DNA of 42,763 bases, taken from Bacteroidota bacterium (lineage in GTDB: Bacteria; Bacteroidota; Bacteroidia; UBA8524). The translations under genes and the position numbers were made by a program. The DNA is taken from NCBI GenBank assembly GCA_003531115.1, contig DQHT01000043.1, positions 38,647 to 81,409 on the forward strand, read 5' to 3'. Below, piece by piece: positions 1 to 8,222 of this stretch. A model generated the notes under the pieces. That model was not told where the DNA came from, ran no database searches, and saw only the letters and a list, made by a program, of their open reading frames with translations. Position 1 is the stretch's first letter, and the number at the start of each line of letters is the position of its first letter.

Positions 1-869
1 GAGACTTTCGGTTGCCAACCCAGAATTTTCCTGATTTTGCTAATATCAGCATAAATACAATCAGGTTCTCCCGGTCTTTTAGGAATATAAATAGTTTCTC
101 CTCCCAATAGTTCTACCAGACGATTGATGCTGTACGTATTGCCGCTACCTACGTTAAATGTCTTGCCGTTTGAGTCAAAACTTGTAGCTGCCATATAACA
201 AGCGTTGACCACATCGGTTACAAAGGTGAAATCCCGGGTTTGATTACCATCCCCGACTATAGTATAGGGTACATTGTTTAGTTTTTGCGCCAAAAACACG
301 CCAAAAACTGCCCCATAGGTTCCTGAAGTCCGCGATCTGGGGCCATAGACATTAAAGAACCGCATGGAAGTAATATTCATATTGTAAATATCCTGCCAGT
401 ACATGCAATACCGTTCTCCAAGATATTTTGTAACCGCATAAGGATATTGAGGTTTGATCTCTGCAGATTCAGGTGTGGGATACACGTCCGGAATCCCATA
501 ACAGGATGAAGAAGCCGCATAAACCAGCTTTTTTACTCCTGCTTTTCGACAGGCTTCCAATACCGAAATCGTTCCATTGACATTGGAATGGTGGTATTGC
601 ATAGGCATCACAATAGAAGGGACTATATCTGCCAGGGCAGCAAAATGGAAGACCAATTCAGTGTTTTCATAAATATATGAGGTAGCTTTAATGTCATTTA
701 TATCTTCCTGATAAATTGTTAAATTCTTATTGGATGAATGATGCTCCAGGTTTTTTAATCGGCCTGTGGAACAATTATCAATAACTTTAACCTGGTAGCC
801 TTCGTTCAAAAGCCTGTCCACCATGTGACTTCCTATAAAGCCGCATCCTCCTGTAACTATTGCGTTCAT
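1..869 (-). CDS. NAD-dependent sugar epimerase/dehydratase (UDP-glucose 4-epimerase-like), truncated at window edge
   Basis: I translated this partial gene from the minus strand. It begins MNAIVTGGCGFIGSHMVDRL, with the GxxGxxG dinucleotide-binding motif of extended short-chain dehydrogenases at residues 7-13. A YAVTK catalytic YxxxK motif and an upstream SSSCYG serine motif are present. Family members use bound NAD to epimerise or dehydrate nucleotide sugars in the cytoplasm, supplying activated sugars for polysaccharide assembly. About 289 residues are visible, so roughly the last 20-40 residues of a typical 310-330 aa protein lie beyond base 1. The ATG start is right before the Rossmann strand, as usual. 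The neighbouring glycosyltransferases support a glycan role. The exact substrate (UDP-Glc, UDP-GlcNAc or UDP-glucuronate) cannot be read from the sequence. Confidence 0.9.
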   Translation of the reverse strand, partial: MNAIVTGGCGFIGSHMVDRLLNEGYQVKVIDNCSTGRLKNLEHHSSNKNLTIYQEDINDIKATSYIYENTELVFHFAALADIVPSIVMPMQYHHSNVNGTISVLEACRKAGVKKLVYAASSSCYGIPDVYPTPESAEIKPQYPYAVTKYLGERYCMYWQDIYNMNITSMRFFNVYGPRSRTSGTYGAVFGVFLAQKLNNVPYTIVGDGNQTRDFTFVTDVVNACYMAATSFDSNGKTFNVGSGNTYSINRLVELLGGETIYIPKRPGEPDCIYADISKIRKILGWQPKV

Positions 870-976
870 TTAGGACGGCAAATTATATCAAAATGGCAGC
901 TTTCGAGCAAAATTCCTTATTAATCTTTTCCCCTTTTTCCGCCCTGTGTCGCTCAAATTCAGAATAAGGCTGAAAT

Positions 977-2221
977 TTAGCGGTTTACTTTTTGGGGAAA
1001 TGCGGCAATTATTTTTTGATAAAAAGTCAGCAATCTGGGAATTTGTGCGTCCAGGGATAAATGGTGTCTGGCAGTCAACACATTCTCTTTTAATCTTGAT
1101 GCATTTTCTTTTTTAACAAGGGTAGATAACGTTGAAATTTCCTGTCGATTGGAAAGCACGATACCGCAATCATATCTCTTCACTAGCCAGCTTTGAAAGA
1201 AAATATCTCGTGATATTATGATTGGTAGTCCCGCTTCAAGATAATTAAACAACTTTAACGAAATTGAATATTTGAGCTTTGGATTATCAATCCAGGAATC
1301 ATTATAAAAAAAAGGAATAATTCCAAAGTCGTATTGAGAAAGCTCCGCCGAGAGTTGACTCATTGCTACTGTTGAATGCATATGGAAATAATTCAGTCGA
1401 TTGGAAAGGTCCTGATATTCAGAAATAATTTCCTTTTTAACATGTGGGCTGGGGTAAATATGGAAATGAATTTTTTGAGAATCCAGTTCATTGATCAAAT
1501 AGTGATAATTCGTTATTTGAGAATCGGGATTGGTGTCGCTAAAGCTCGAAATGCCCCCAACATAGACAATATTCACTTCAGTGGAAGTAGAGATCGCAGT
1601 GGAAAATTCACTATTATCACAATATAGCGGGAAAAATATTGTTGGAGGAAGATTGGCAACTTTAAAAAGTTTCTTTGCCGGTATCAATTCGAGACTGGAG
1701 GCGATCAGACCATCTGCATTTTCAATGCAATATTTTTCAAAGGGAATATCTTTCCGCATCCAATAGATTGGGGGATTTTCACCATAATAATTAACATAAA
1801 CATCCTGAAAATCAACTGTAACTGGTATTTTTCCTTTGTATCTCCTGATAATTCTGGCCGCAACCATGGTTTTAGGTTCGAATGCGTGAATTAGTTTAAT
1901 GGGGAGTTTATTTTTTTTCAAGAGCAACAATAGATGCCAAACATTTCTAAAGGTTAAAACAAGATCAAATGCTTCAGGATTCAGGAAGGCAGTTACATTC
2001 CCGTCTTCCTGAATAAAAAGTACTTTCTTATACTCCCTTATGCATTTTCCAATTCGCGTGATTCGTGCAGGAAGTTTAGTTCCTATAAAAGCAATATACG
2101 CTTCAGTATCAATAGATAACGATGGTTTTTTTTTGGCAGGCACAAAGGCATAAATTAGTGCGTCTGCAAGGGATATTAGTTTTTTTCTTACAAGCGTTAT
2201 CAGTCGATTTAATTGCCCCAT
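977..2221 (-). CDS. Glycosyltransferase, GT4-like (GT-B fold)
   Basis: This 414-aa soluble protein is probably a GT-B glycosyltransferase that moves a sugar from a nucleotide donor to a glycan acceptor at the inner face of the cytoplasmic membrane. The C-terminal half shows the expected pattern: a VNIVYVGGIS strand-turn opening the second Rossmann domain (about residue 218), a DFGIIPF segment, and KLFNYLEAGLPIII near residue 325, which matches the donor-binding helix of GT4 enzymes. The N-terminal domain is divergent. It lies on the same strand as the epimerase downstream, separated by about 108 bases, so the two may be co-transcribed. The ATG at 2221 is the first start in the frame. Donor and acceptor are unknown. 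Confidence 0.75.
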   Translation of the reverse strand: MGQLNRLITLVRKKLISLADALIYAFVPAKKKPSLSIDTEAYIAFIGTKLPARITRIGKCIREYKKVLFIQEDGNVTAFLNPEAFDLVLTFRNVWHLLLLLKKNKLPIKLIHAFEPKTMVAARIIRRYKGKIPVTVDFQDVYVNYYGENPPIYWMRKDIPFEKYCIENADGLIASSLELIPAKKLFKVANLPPTIFFPLYCDNSEFSTAISTSTEVNIVYVGGISSFSDTNPDSQITNYHYLINELDSQKIHFHIYPSPHVKKEIISEYQDLSNRLNYFHMHSTVAMSQLSAELSQYDFGIIPFFYNDSWIDNPKLKYSISLKLFNYLEAGLPIIISRDIFFQSWLVKRYDCGIVLSNRQEISTLSTLVKKENASRLKENVLTARHHLSLDAQIPRLLTFYQKIIAAFPQKVNR

Positions 2222-2228
2222 TGAGCGT

Positions 2229-2236
2229 CAAATTTC
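2229..2236 (-). promoter_or_regulatory. Weak TAnnTTTG-like -7 element before the GT4-like gene
   Basis: The minus strand reads GAAATTTG, one mismatch from the Bacteroidota -7 consensus TAnnTTTG, and lies about 7 bases upstream of the start at 2221. I saw no convincing -33 TTG. This is a weak call based on position only. Confidence 0.25.
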
Positions 2237-2244
2237 ATTTAAAC

Positions 2245-2279
2245 GGAATCTAATTCCAAGAATCAGGGGCTTATTCTTG
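2245..2279. repeat. Two adjacent short inverted repeats between divergent glycosyltransferase genes
   Basis: GGAAT-CTA-ATTCC (2245-2257) is followed immediately by CAAGAAT-nine bases-ATTCTTG (2257-2279), both with perfect stems of 5 and 7 bp. They occupy the space between divergent genes, where an operator or mRNA leader hairpin could sit. No T-tract follows, so they are not intrinsic terminators. Chance is possible for stems this short. Confidence 0.3.
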
Positions 2280-2315
2280 AGATTCGCAATAAATTCGCGG
2301 ATATTGATTGTTTCC

Positions 2316-3209
2316 ATGCTTGATAAAGAATCTGCATACGCCCCCATCGCTCTCTTTTGTTTTAACCGCCCCGATCACTTGAAACGGACCGTGGAGGCCC
2401 TGTTGAAAAATCCGGAGGCGTCGGGTACTGCCATCCATTTTTTTTCTGACGCGGCTGCCAGACCCAGAGATCAGGTTAAAGTGGATGCAGTGAGGGCCTT
2501 TATCCGCTCCGTTAGTGGGTTTAAGGAGATCCATATTCATGAAGCAGCTACCAATATCGGGCTTTCCCAGTCCGTTATCAGCGGGGTTAGTTCCATCCTT
2601 GAAAAAGAGCCGGGCATCATCGTTCTCGAAGATGATATGGAATGCCAGCCTTTTTTTCTTCGTTATATGAATGAGGCGCTTGCCAAATATGAGTTCGAAG
2701 AACGGGTTGTCTCTATTCATGCATATTCATACCCAATCCCAGACTTACCCGATTCATTTTTTTTAAAAGGTGCTGATTGTTGGGGGTGGGCAACATGGAA
2801 ACGGGGCTGGGAACTTTTCGAGGAAGACGGAAATTTACTTTTGGAACAGGTAAAAAAACAAAAACTTCAGAAAAGGCTGGATTTTAGCTATTCATATCCC
2901 TATTTGCGGATGCTGAAAAGGCAGATCAGAGGGGAAAACCAAAGTTGGGCAGTCAGATGGTATGCTTCGGCCCTGATAAAAGATAAATTAACATTGTACC
3001 CGGGCAGGTCGCTCATACGAAATATTGGAAATGACTCAACGGGAACTCATAGCAGGGAAACTGCCTTGTTCGACCCCATCCTTGCGGATACGATACCGGA
3101 GTTTCCTTTTACTGTTGAGGAATCTCCGATTGCCTACAAAGCGTTCGTTAAATTTTTCAGAAGGCTAAAAATAAGGATGATTCTGAAAAAATTTGGATTA
3201 AAAAAGTAA
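2316..3209 (+). CDS. GT2-like (GT-A fold) glycosyltransferase
   Basis: A GT-A glycosyltransferase is suggested by the N-terminal strand APIALFCFNRPDHLKRTVEAL, similar to nucleotide-sugar binding starts of GT2-type proteins, and by IIVLEDDMECQPFF near residue 100. There the EDDM acidic cluster takes the place of the metal-binding DxD motif. A GADCWGWATWKRGW segment downstream is typical of a Bacteroidota/cyanobacterial subgroup of such enzymes. It probably adds one sugar to a surface glycan in the cytoplasm. I chose the ATG at 2316 (297 aa); an in-frame TTG at 2277 would add 13 residues but sits inside the inverted repeat. It diverges from the GT4-like gene and converges on a T9SS cargo gene. 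The substrate is unknown. Confidence 0.75.
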   Translation: MLDKESAYAPIALFCFNRPDHLKRTVEALLKNPEASGTAIHFFSDAAARPRDQVKVDAVRAFIRSVSGFKEIHIHEAATNIGLSQSVISGVSSILEKEPGIIVLEDDMECQPFFLRYMNEALAKYEFEERVVSIHAYSYPIPDLPDSFFLKGADCWGWATWKRGWELFEEDGNLLLEQVKKQKLQKRLDFSYSYPYLRMLKRQIRGENQSWAVRWYASALIKDKLTLYPGRSLIRNIGNDSTGTHSRETALFDPILADTIPEFPFTVEESPIAYKAFVKFFRRLKIRMILKKFGLKK

Positions 3210-3265
3210 AAACACCATGAGGAACCTCCTTGGAAAGAGGAACAGGGGAGGAATTATTTAATTTG

Positions 3266-3297
3266 CATGCTTTGTGATTAATAAAGCATGACTTTTT
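3266..3297 (+). terminator. Possible terminator hairpin between convergent genes
   Basis: CATGCTTT and AAAGCATG form a perfect 8-bp stem with a 9-base loop, followed on the plus strand by ACTTTTTC. It lies between the convergent ends at 3209 and 3278 and overlaps the minus-strand stop codon. The stem is AT-rich and the T-run is short, so the call is tentative. Confidence 0.35.
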
Positions 3298-4246
3298 CAG
3301 TATGCTTTGAGTATCCTTGTTGGTCAGTAAGCGTGATAAAATAAATGCCGGATTTAGCAATACCCTCGAGATCCACCACCGAATCACCGTTTGGCCTATC
3401 AGAATGATAGATCACCTGGCCTATCGAATTAGTAACTGTTACTTCATACCCTTCCTGAAATGCACCATCGATCACCTGAATATTTACCGATCCGGAACTG
3501 GGATTTGGATAAATCTGAAAAAGGTGTTCGGTCATAGGCATAAGGGATGTAGTATTTTGAGCTTCATTATATAATTGGCCTATTTCAGTAGCATTCAATG
3601 CCCTGTCATAGATTCGGATATCATCAATCTTGCCAGCAGTATAGGCTGCATTATTCGGACTCTTACCAATATAAAGGGGTAAGGTAGAATATAAAATATT
3701 TCCGGAAAGATTGGCAGAGTCAACGGCAACCCCATCCAAATACAAATAGATTTTTGAACCCGTATATAAGGTCAGAACATGTATCCAGTTATTTTGGACA
3801 ATAGCAGTCTTTCCTGTCGAAACAATTGCGTTGGAAGTCGAAATTCCCGTTCTCCATTCAGAATTGGCAGTAAAAATACCATAGGAGGAATAGGGGGAAG
3901 AACCAACATTAATGCGCTTATCAATGATCCAATTCAATACGGCTAAATTGGTGATCTGTACCCAGGCAGAAATGGTAACTTCGCTCGTTGGAGATTGCAA
4001 ACTGCTACTATTGGGCACTTCAATATAGCTAGAAGAACCGTTAAACAAATAAGCACGATTGGAGTCTCCAAACCGATCCGTTGTGAGAATGGCACCATTT
4101 ACAGTCCCGTTGTTTGAGTTTCCACTTGAGTCATTCGCATTACCCGTGAAAGGGTAGTAGGCAATCAGGCCGTTGGTTGGTATTTGGGCATATAACAAAC
4201 TGCCAAAGAAGAGCGTACAAAAAAATACAGTAATTTTTTTCATCAT
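3278..4246 (-). CDS. Secreted LamG/concanavalin-like domain protein with T9SS type A sorting domain
   Basis: This protein is predicted to be exported and displayed or released by the type IX secretion system. A signal peptide opens it (MMKKITVFFCTLFFGSLLYA, cut before QIPTNG). Residues about 22-230 form a LamG/laminin-G-like jelly roll, shown by GLIAYYPFTGNANDSSG at the start, AWVQI, YLDGV and KIDDIRIYDRALNATEI near the end. LamG folds bind carbohydrate or protein ligands. The last 75 residues are a type A sorting domain: YPNPSSGSVNIQV, then SGIYFITLTD and a KVMLY end. I favour the ATG at 4246; a further upstream start at 4279 would bury the signal peptide behind 11 residues. It sits among glycan genes and points against both neighbours. 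The ligand is unknown. Confidence 0.88.
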   Translation of the reverse strand: MMKKITVFFCTLFFGSLLYAQIPTNGLIAYYPFTGNANDSSGNSNNGTVNGAILTTDRFGDSNRAYLFNGSSSYIEVPNSSSLQSPTSEVTISAWVQITNLAVLNWIIDKRINVGSSPYSSYGIFTANSEWRTGISTSNAIVSTGKTAIVQNNWIHVLTLYTGSKIYLYLDGVAVDSANLSGNILYSTLPLYIGKSPNNAAYTAGKIDDIRIYDRALNATEIGQLYNEAQNTTSLMPMTEHLFQIYPNPSSGSVNIQVIDGAFQEGYEVTVTNSIGQVIYHSDRPNGDSVVDLEGIAKSGIYFITLTDQQGYSKHTEKVMLY

Positions 4247-4309
4247 CTGATTTTCCCTAACGAATTTAAAACTTTTCATGACTTTGGCAATTTTTGATTT
4301 TCTTTGAGC

Positions 4310-5089
4310 ATGCTCCTGCGCGCTGCCCTTATTCTCTATCTGAAGCTAAAAACCCTCTGGAAACCTTACGGTTACTTCGGAAACTATAGCACCTGGGAAG
4401 AAGCAGTAAAAAATTCGGGTACCTACGACAGCGAATCCATCCTTCAAAAAGTGTTGGAGGCCAGTGAACAGGTGCGCGATAAAAAAGCGGTGTACGAAAG
4501 GGATGGGATCGCTTTTCAGGATGCCTTTGAATGGGAAGCTTTGGATTATTTCAGACAGCTCATTAAGCCCGGTGAAAAGTTAAGGGTTCTTGACTTCGGA
4601 GGGGCCTTGGGAAGTCACTATTATCCTGTGGCAGCACATTTTAGTGCCAATTCCTTCGACTGGACCATCATCGAACAGGATGCCTTTGTTGCCTTAGGCC
4701 ATGCTGGTTTTGTCACGGAGGAGCTTCATTTTTCGGCTGATCTTTCCGAAACCCTGAGCTCCGGGAAATTTGACCTGGCCCTCTTCGGCTGTGTTTTGCC
4801 TTACCTGAGAGAACCCTATACGATCCTGGATCAGATCCTTAAAGCCAAACCCCGCTACATTCTCATCGATAAACACCCCATCATCCATAAAGAAAAAGAC
4901 CGCCTGACTATTCAACGTATTCCTCCCGACATCTATCCGGCAAGTTATCCGGCCTGGTTCTTTGCGGAAAAAAAGTTTATGGAATTTATGAAAGACTATG
5001 AATTGGTCGATTCCTACGATTGTCAGGATGTCTATAATATCAATTCGGTTTTCAAAACCTATTTTTACCGGCTGAAACAAGGCACATGA
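4310..5089 (+). CDS. Putative SAM methyltransferase, TIGR04325 (LIC12133) family
   Basis: The protein (259 aa from the ATG at 4310) matches the TIGR04325 group of putative methyltransferases found in surface-polysaccharide loci. Supporting features are the N-terminal YFGNYSTWEEAVKNSGTYDS block (WxxA plus GxYxS), VLDFGGALGSHYY near residue 96 as the SAM-binding loop, and FDLALFGCVLPYL as motif IV. The C-terminal section with ILIDKHPI and YPASYPAWFF is also typical of the group. The likely role is methylation of a sugar in, or at the end of, a glycan chain, in the cytoplasm. A TTG two codons upstream is the alternative start. It diverges from the LamG gene. Function is inferred from family context only; no target is known. 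Confidence 0.72.
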   Translation: MLLRAALILYLKLKTLWKPYGYFGNYSTWEEAVKNSGTYDSESILQKVLEASEQVRDKKAVYERDGIAFQDAFEWEALDYFRQLIKPGEKLRVLDFGGALGSHYYPVAAHFSANSFDWTIIEQDAFVALGHAGFVTEELHFSADLSETLSSGKFDLALFGCVLPYLREPYTILDQILKAKPRYILIDKHPIIHKEKDRLTIQRIPPDIYPASYPAWFFAEKKFMEFMKDYELVDSYDCQDVYNINSVFKTYFYRLKQGT

Positions 5090-5091
5090 GT

Positions 5092-5099
5092 ACCTTCGT
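5092..5099 (+). promoter_or_regulatory. TAnnTTTG-like -7 element upstream of DNRLRE protein
   Basis: TACCTTCG differs from TAnnTTTG at one base and lies 25 bases before the ATG at 5125. A TGGAGG stretch at about 5110, some 10 bases before the ATG, could serve as a Shine-Dalgarno site, unusual for this phylum. No clear -33 box was seen. Confidence 0.35.
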
Positions 5100-5124
5100 T
5101 TAAATTATCCTGGAGGCCGTCGCT

Positions 5125-6036
5125 ATGAAAATGATTTATACAACACTGCTTTTGTGGCTTTTTTCGGGAGCTGTAAATGCACAAACTTTCGTTTCGCTGG
5201 TAAATAGTCCATCGGGCGATCTGGATGCTCTGGTATCGAGCAAAACGGAAGTGGAGGAGGAGGATAACACGTATCAAAATAGTCCCGATATAGGGTGTGG
5301 AACATGGACCTATGGAAACGCCGGGACAGGGAAAAACAGATGCTTTCTGAACTTCGATTGGTCCCGGATTCCGGGCAATGCAATCATTATTTCGGCTGAA
5401 TTGGATCTTTATTCAAAAGATACAGGCTGGATTATTCATGGCGGACATATGGGAGAAAACGAATCTTTTATCAAACGTGTGGTTGATAATTGGGACGCGG
5501 CTACGGTTACCTGGAACAATCAGCCGGGAGCTGCCAACACGGCAGCGGTGACCTTAGCTAAATCCACAACATCGGATCAGGATTATCTGAATATTGATGT
5601 TACCGGCTTGGTTAAAGCTATGCAGGCAACAAATTCATGGTACGGATTTGTCTTTATTTCCAAAAACGAAAATGACAATGGTGTTCTGAGTTTTGTTTCT
5701 TCGAACAGTTCCGATAGTACCAAAAGACCGCGCTTACGTATAACGTATTCTGTCCCGACTTCTATTGAGTCAATGAAATCAACGTCGCCGAAAGTAACAA
5801 TCTACCCAAACCCGTCTTCCAATCCTACCATTGCTGTTTCAGAATTTGAAGACGGTGTTGAGCTCCGCTTGTTTACCTTTTCAGGACAAAAAATTGGCAC
5901 TACTTTAAAGTTTATGGAAAGGGGTAGCCTTCAATTAAGCGAATTTACAAATGGTGAAAATCTTGCTAAAGGCATATATATTGTTCGTGTCAGAACCTCA
6001 ACATCGGAGTTATCTGAGAAAATAGTGATTCAGTAG
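5125..6036 (+). CDS. Secreted DNRLRE-domain protein with T9SS type A sorting domain
   Basis: This 303-aa protein is predicted to be exported. A signal peptide (residues 1-20, ending GAVNAQ) leads into a DNRLRE-type domain of roughly 190 residues. It has the family hallmarks of an early TYQNSPD block, RCFLNFDWSRIPGNAIIISA (the FDLSSIP-like strand), WDAATVTWNNQPG, LNIDVTGLVKAM and a closing RPRLRITYSV. DNRLRE domains form beta-rich stalk-like modules in extracellular proteins; no enzymatic site is visible. Residues about 225-303 form a type A sorting domain (VTIYPNPSSNPTIAV, AKGIYIVRV, SEKIVIQ). It is a second T9SS cargo within the glycan region and is oriented like its neighbours. Ligand and role are unknown. 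Confidence 0.87.
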   Translation: MKMIYTTLLLWLFSGAVNAQTFVSLVNSPSGDLDALVSSKTEVEEEDNTYQNSPDIGCGTWTYGNAGTGKNRCFLNFDWSRIPGNAIIISAELDLYSKDTGWIIHGGHMGENESFIKRVVDNWDAATVTWNNQPGAANTAAVTLAKSTTSDQDYLNIDVTGLVKAMQATNSWYGFVFISKNENDNGVLSFVSSNSSDSTKRPRLRITYSVPTSIESMKSTSPKVTIYPNPSSNPTIAVSEFEDGVELRLFTFSGQKIGTTLKFMERGSLQLSEFTNGENLAKGIYIVRVRTSTSELSEKIVIQ

Positions 6037-6102
6037 CTTTTGTGATTTGGAGAATTTTTGCCATGTTTATTTAGAATTTAACCCCAATTTATTCAAACGA
6101 AA

Positions 6103-6825
6103 ATGATCGAAGGCTTCAAAAAGTGGAAGCACCAACAAGACTTTAATCCCGGATTATTCGGATTATTTATAAATCCATTTTTTATTGCCCGTAGCGGGCT
6201 ATGGAAAAACATAAATGTCCTTTCAAGCATGCTGTCTGGTGATTTATTGGATGTTGGATGCGGAAGAAAACCCTATAAAGCCCTGTTTGCTGTCAATAAA
6301 TATATAGGGCTGGATATTGATAATCCCGGACATTCTCATGCGGGAGAGGAAGTGGATGTCTATTATGATGGCAAAACCTTTCCTTTTGATACCAATTCCT
6401 TTGATTCGGCCCTCTGCAACCAGGTGCTGGAACATGTATTCAACCCGGATGAGTTCCTTTCCGAAATACACCGCGTTTTAAAACCGGGAGGAAAATTACT
6501 CCTCACCGTTCCCTTTGCCTGGGACGAACATGAACAGCCCTATGATTATGCCCGCTATTCCTCTTTTGGCCTGCGTCATTTGATGGAAAAGAATGGTTTT
6601 GTTATAGAAAAATCCATCAAAAGCGTCAACGACAGCCGTGCCATTGCCCAACTGTGGAATACTTTCATCTATAAAAAAACCGTCACGAAATCTGGCATCT
6701 TCAATATCTTCATTACGGCAATTCTGATGGCACCTGTTACACTTCTTTCTTCCATTACCTGGCCTCTGTTTGGCAAAAGCCGCGACTTCTATCTGGATAA
6801 TATCATCTTAGCCGTGAAAAAATGA
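6103..6825 (+). CDS. Class I SAM-dependent methyltransferase
   Basis: A 240-aa Methyltransf_11-type enzyme. LLDVGCGRKPY near residue 48 is the glycine-rich SAM loop, YIGLDID ends strand 2 with an acidic ribose ligand, FPFDTNSFDSALCNQVLEH is the post-II/motif IV region, and RVLKPGGKLLLTVPF follows. The substrate is probably a sugar or a lipid-linked glycan, judged only from neighbours. A hydrophobic segment near residues 203-227 may tether the protein to the membrane. The gene overlaps the next glycosyltransferase by four bases (ATGA), which indicates translational coupling, and starts an operon running to about 9902. Confidence 0.85.
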   Translation: MIEGFKKWKHQQDFNPGLFGLFINPFFIARSGLWKNINVLSSMLSGDLLDVGCGRKPYKALFAVNKYIGLDIDNPGHSHAGEEVDVYYDGKTFPFDTNSFDSALCNQVLEHVFNPDEFLSEIHRVLKPGGKLLLTVPFAWDEHEQPYDYARYSSFGLRHLMEKNGFVIEKSIKSVNDSRAIAQLWNTFIYKKTVTKSGIFNIFITAILMAPVTLLSSITWPLFGKSRDFYLDNIILAVKK

Positions 6826-7826
6826 GCCGCCTGAATTTTTGCACCTTATTTGACTCCAATTACCTCAGCCGCGGGTTGGTGCTGTACGATTCACTTGCAG
6901 AACAGTGTCCCGACTTCCATCTTTATGTTTTTGCCTTTAATGACCTGGCCCTGAAGGTATTGACCCAATTGAAGCTTCCCTACCTCACGGTTATTTCATT
7001 AAAACAATTTGAAGACCCCGAACTTTTAGCCGTAAAACCGGGCAGAAGCAGGGCAGAATATTGCTGGACCTGCACTTCGAGCACCATCCACTATGTGCTG
7101 GAACATTTTGACGTAGAAAACTGCACCTACCTGGATGCCGACATGCGCTTTTATGCGAATCCACAGGTGCTTATCGATGAAATGGAAAGTTCCGGAAAAT
7201 CGGTTTTGATCACCGCACACCGCTATACCCGCCGTTATGACCAGTCGCTGCTAAGGGGCAAATATTGCGTACAATTCATGTACTTTAAAAACAACAAGGA
7301 GGGCAGGGAAGTGCTCGGTTGGTGGCGGGCACGGTGCATCGAATGGTGTTATGCCAGGGTGGAAGACGGCAAATTCGGGGACCAGAAATACCTCGACGAC
7401 TGGACCACACGCTTTCCATCCGTTCATGAATTGCAGCACCAGGGAGGGGGGATAGCCCCCTGGAATTGCCAACAGTTTGTATTCAGTAAAGAAGGGAAAC
7501 AGATAGGGGTGAGTGAAAAAGGAAGCCCCGAAACTTTCCCTGTGGTTTTTTTTCACTTTCATGGCCTGAAACTGTTTCAAAACGAAGACGTAATTTTTGC
7601 TCCGCGTTCTTATCAGCTTAGCGAAGTGGTCAAGGAATTTTTCTACCTTCCCTACACCCGTGAATTGCTCAAAAAGGGCAAAGAATTGGATGTGCTCTTC
7701 CCGGATATTGATTTTCATGCACGTGGGAGTAATAAGCAGTTCCTGAAAGAAAAGTGGCTCATCGGCCATTATTCCTGGATAAAAAGAAATCTTTGGAGAA
7801 GAATATTTCCGCCCCGGCTGTCCTGA
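6822..7826 (+). CDS. GT8-like glycosyltransferase
   Basis: This 334-aa soluble enzyme resembles GT8-type retaining transferases. It starts with LNFCTLFDSNYLSRGLVLYD, the early strand and helix binding the nucleotide, and has TYLDADMRFY near residue 105, where DAD is the metal-binding DxD. FGDQKYLDDW near residue 187 and a late FFHFHGLK matching the HxxGxxK-type motif complete the pattern. It probably adds a hexose to a cytoplasmic glycan intermediate. It is coupled to the preceding methyltransferase and followed after 33 bases by the ketoisomerase gene. Donor and acceptor are unknown. Confidence 0.78.
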   Translation: MSRLNFCTLFDSNYLSRGLVLYDSLAEQCPDFHLYVFAFNDLALKVLTQLKLPYLTVISLKQFEDPELLAVKPGRSRAEYCWTCTSSTIHYVLEHFDVENCTYLDADMRFYANPQVLIDEMESSGKSVLITAHRYTRRYDQSLLRGKYCVQFMYFKNNKEGREVLGWWRARCIEWCYARVEDGKFGDQKYLDDWTTRFPSVHELQHQGGGIAPWNCQQFVFSKEGKQIGVSEKGSPETFPVVFFHFHGLKLFQNEDVIFAPRSYQLSEVVKEFFYLPYTRELLKKGKELDVLFPDIDFHARGSNKQFLKEKWLIGHYSWIKRNLWRRIFPPRLS

Positions 7827-7845
7827 GAGGTTCTGAATAATCCCG

Positions 7846-7853
7846 TACATTTG
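7846..7853 (+). promoter_or_regulatory. TAnnTTTG -7 promoter element of the ketoisomerase gene
   Basis: TACATTTG followed by C matches the Bacteroidota -7 consensus exactly and ends 6 bases before the ATG at 7860. Transcription would start at or next to the start codon, giving a leaderless message. It also argues against the in-frame TTG at 7851, which is part of the element. A -33 TTG at good spacing was not evident. Confidence 0.5.
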
Positions 7854-7859
7854 CCCTGC

Positions 7860-8222
7860 ATGGCGCATTTTATCGACATACCCGCATTTAAAGACGATCG
7901 CGGTGAACTACGCGTAATCCAGAAAGAATTGCCTTTCCAGGTGAAACGCATTTATTATATACATGGCAAACCCAATGTGGTGCGCGGCGGTCATCGCCAC
8001 AAAACCTCGGACCAGGTACTGATCTGCCTGCATGGAGCCTGTACAGTTTCCTGCAATGACGGAAAAGGTTTTGAAAGTTTTGTATTGGACAATCCGAGCA
8101 AGGCTCTTTATGTTGATCGCGACGACTGGCATACCATGCAGGGGTTTACGAACGGTGCGGTTCTGCTGGTATTGGCCTCCACCCTTTACGACAAAAACGA
8201 TTATATAGATGAGCCCTATTAG
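7860..8222 (+). CDS. dTDP-sugar 3,4-ketoisomerase, FdtA/QdtA-like cupin
   Basis: This small cupin (120 aa) is the type that converts dTDP-4-keto-6-deoxyglucose to the 3-keto isomer, on the way to 3-amino-3,6-dideoxy sugars. The key block VVRGGHRHKTSDQVLICLHG holds His45 and His47, equivalent to the catalytic histidine pair of FdtA and QdtA. A DRGELRVIQ start and a VDRDDWHTM strand complete the fold, and length matches the family. I chose the ATG at 7860 over the TTG at 7851. Its last 14 bases overlap the aminotransferase gene, so the two products act in sequence: isomerisation, then transamination at C3. FdtA and QdtA differ in C4 stereochemistry, which the sequence does not settle by eye. 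Confidence 0.87.
   Translation: MAHFIDIPAFKDDRGELRVIQKELPFQVKRIYYIHGKPNVVRGGHRHKTSDQVLICLHGACTVSCNDGKGFESFVLDNPSKALYVDRDDWHTMQGFTNGAVLLVLASTLYDKNDYIDEPY

Noticed and set aside
879..887. TATAATTTG on the minus strand as promoter of the epimerase gene
   Set aside because: The TA to TTTG spacing is one base instead of two, so it does not fit the consensus, though its position 9 bases from the ATG is suggestive.
7251..7868. 205-aa open frame on the minus strand
   Set aside because: It is antisense to the well-supported GT8-like gene, has no recognisable motif or signal, and is explained by codon bias of the coding strand.
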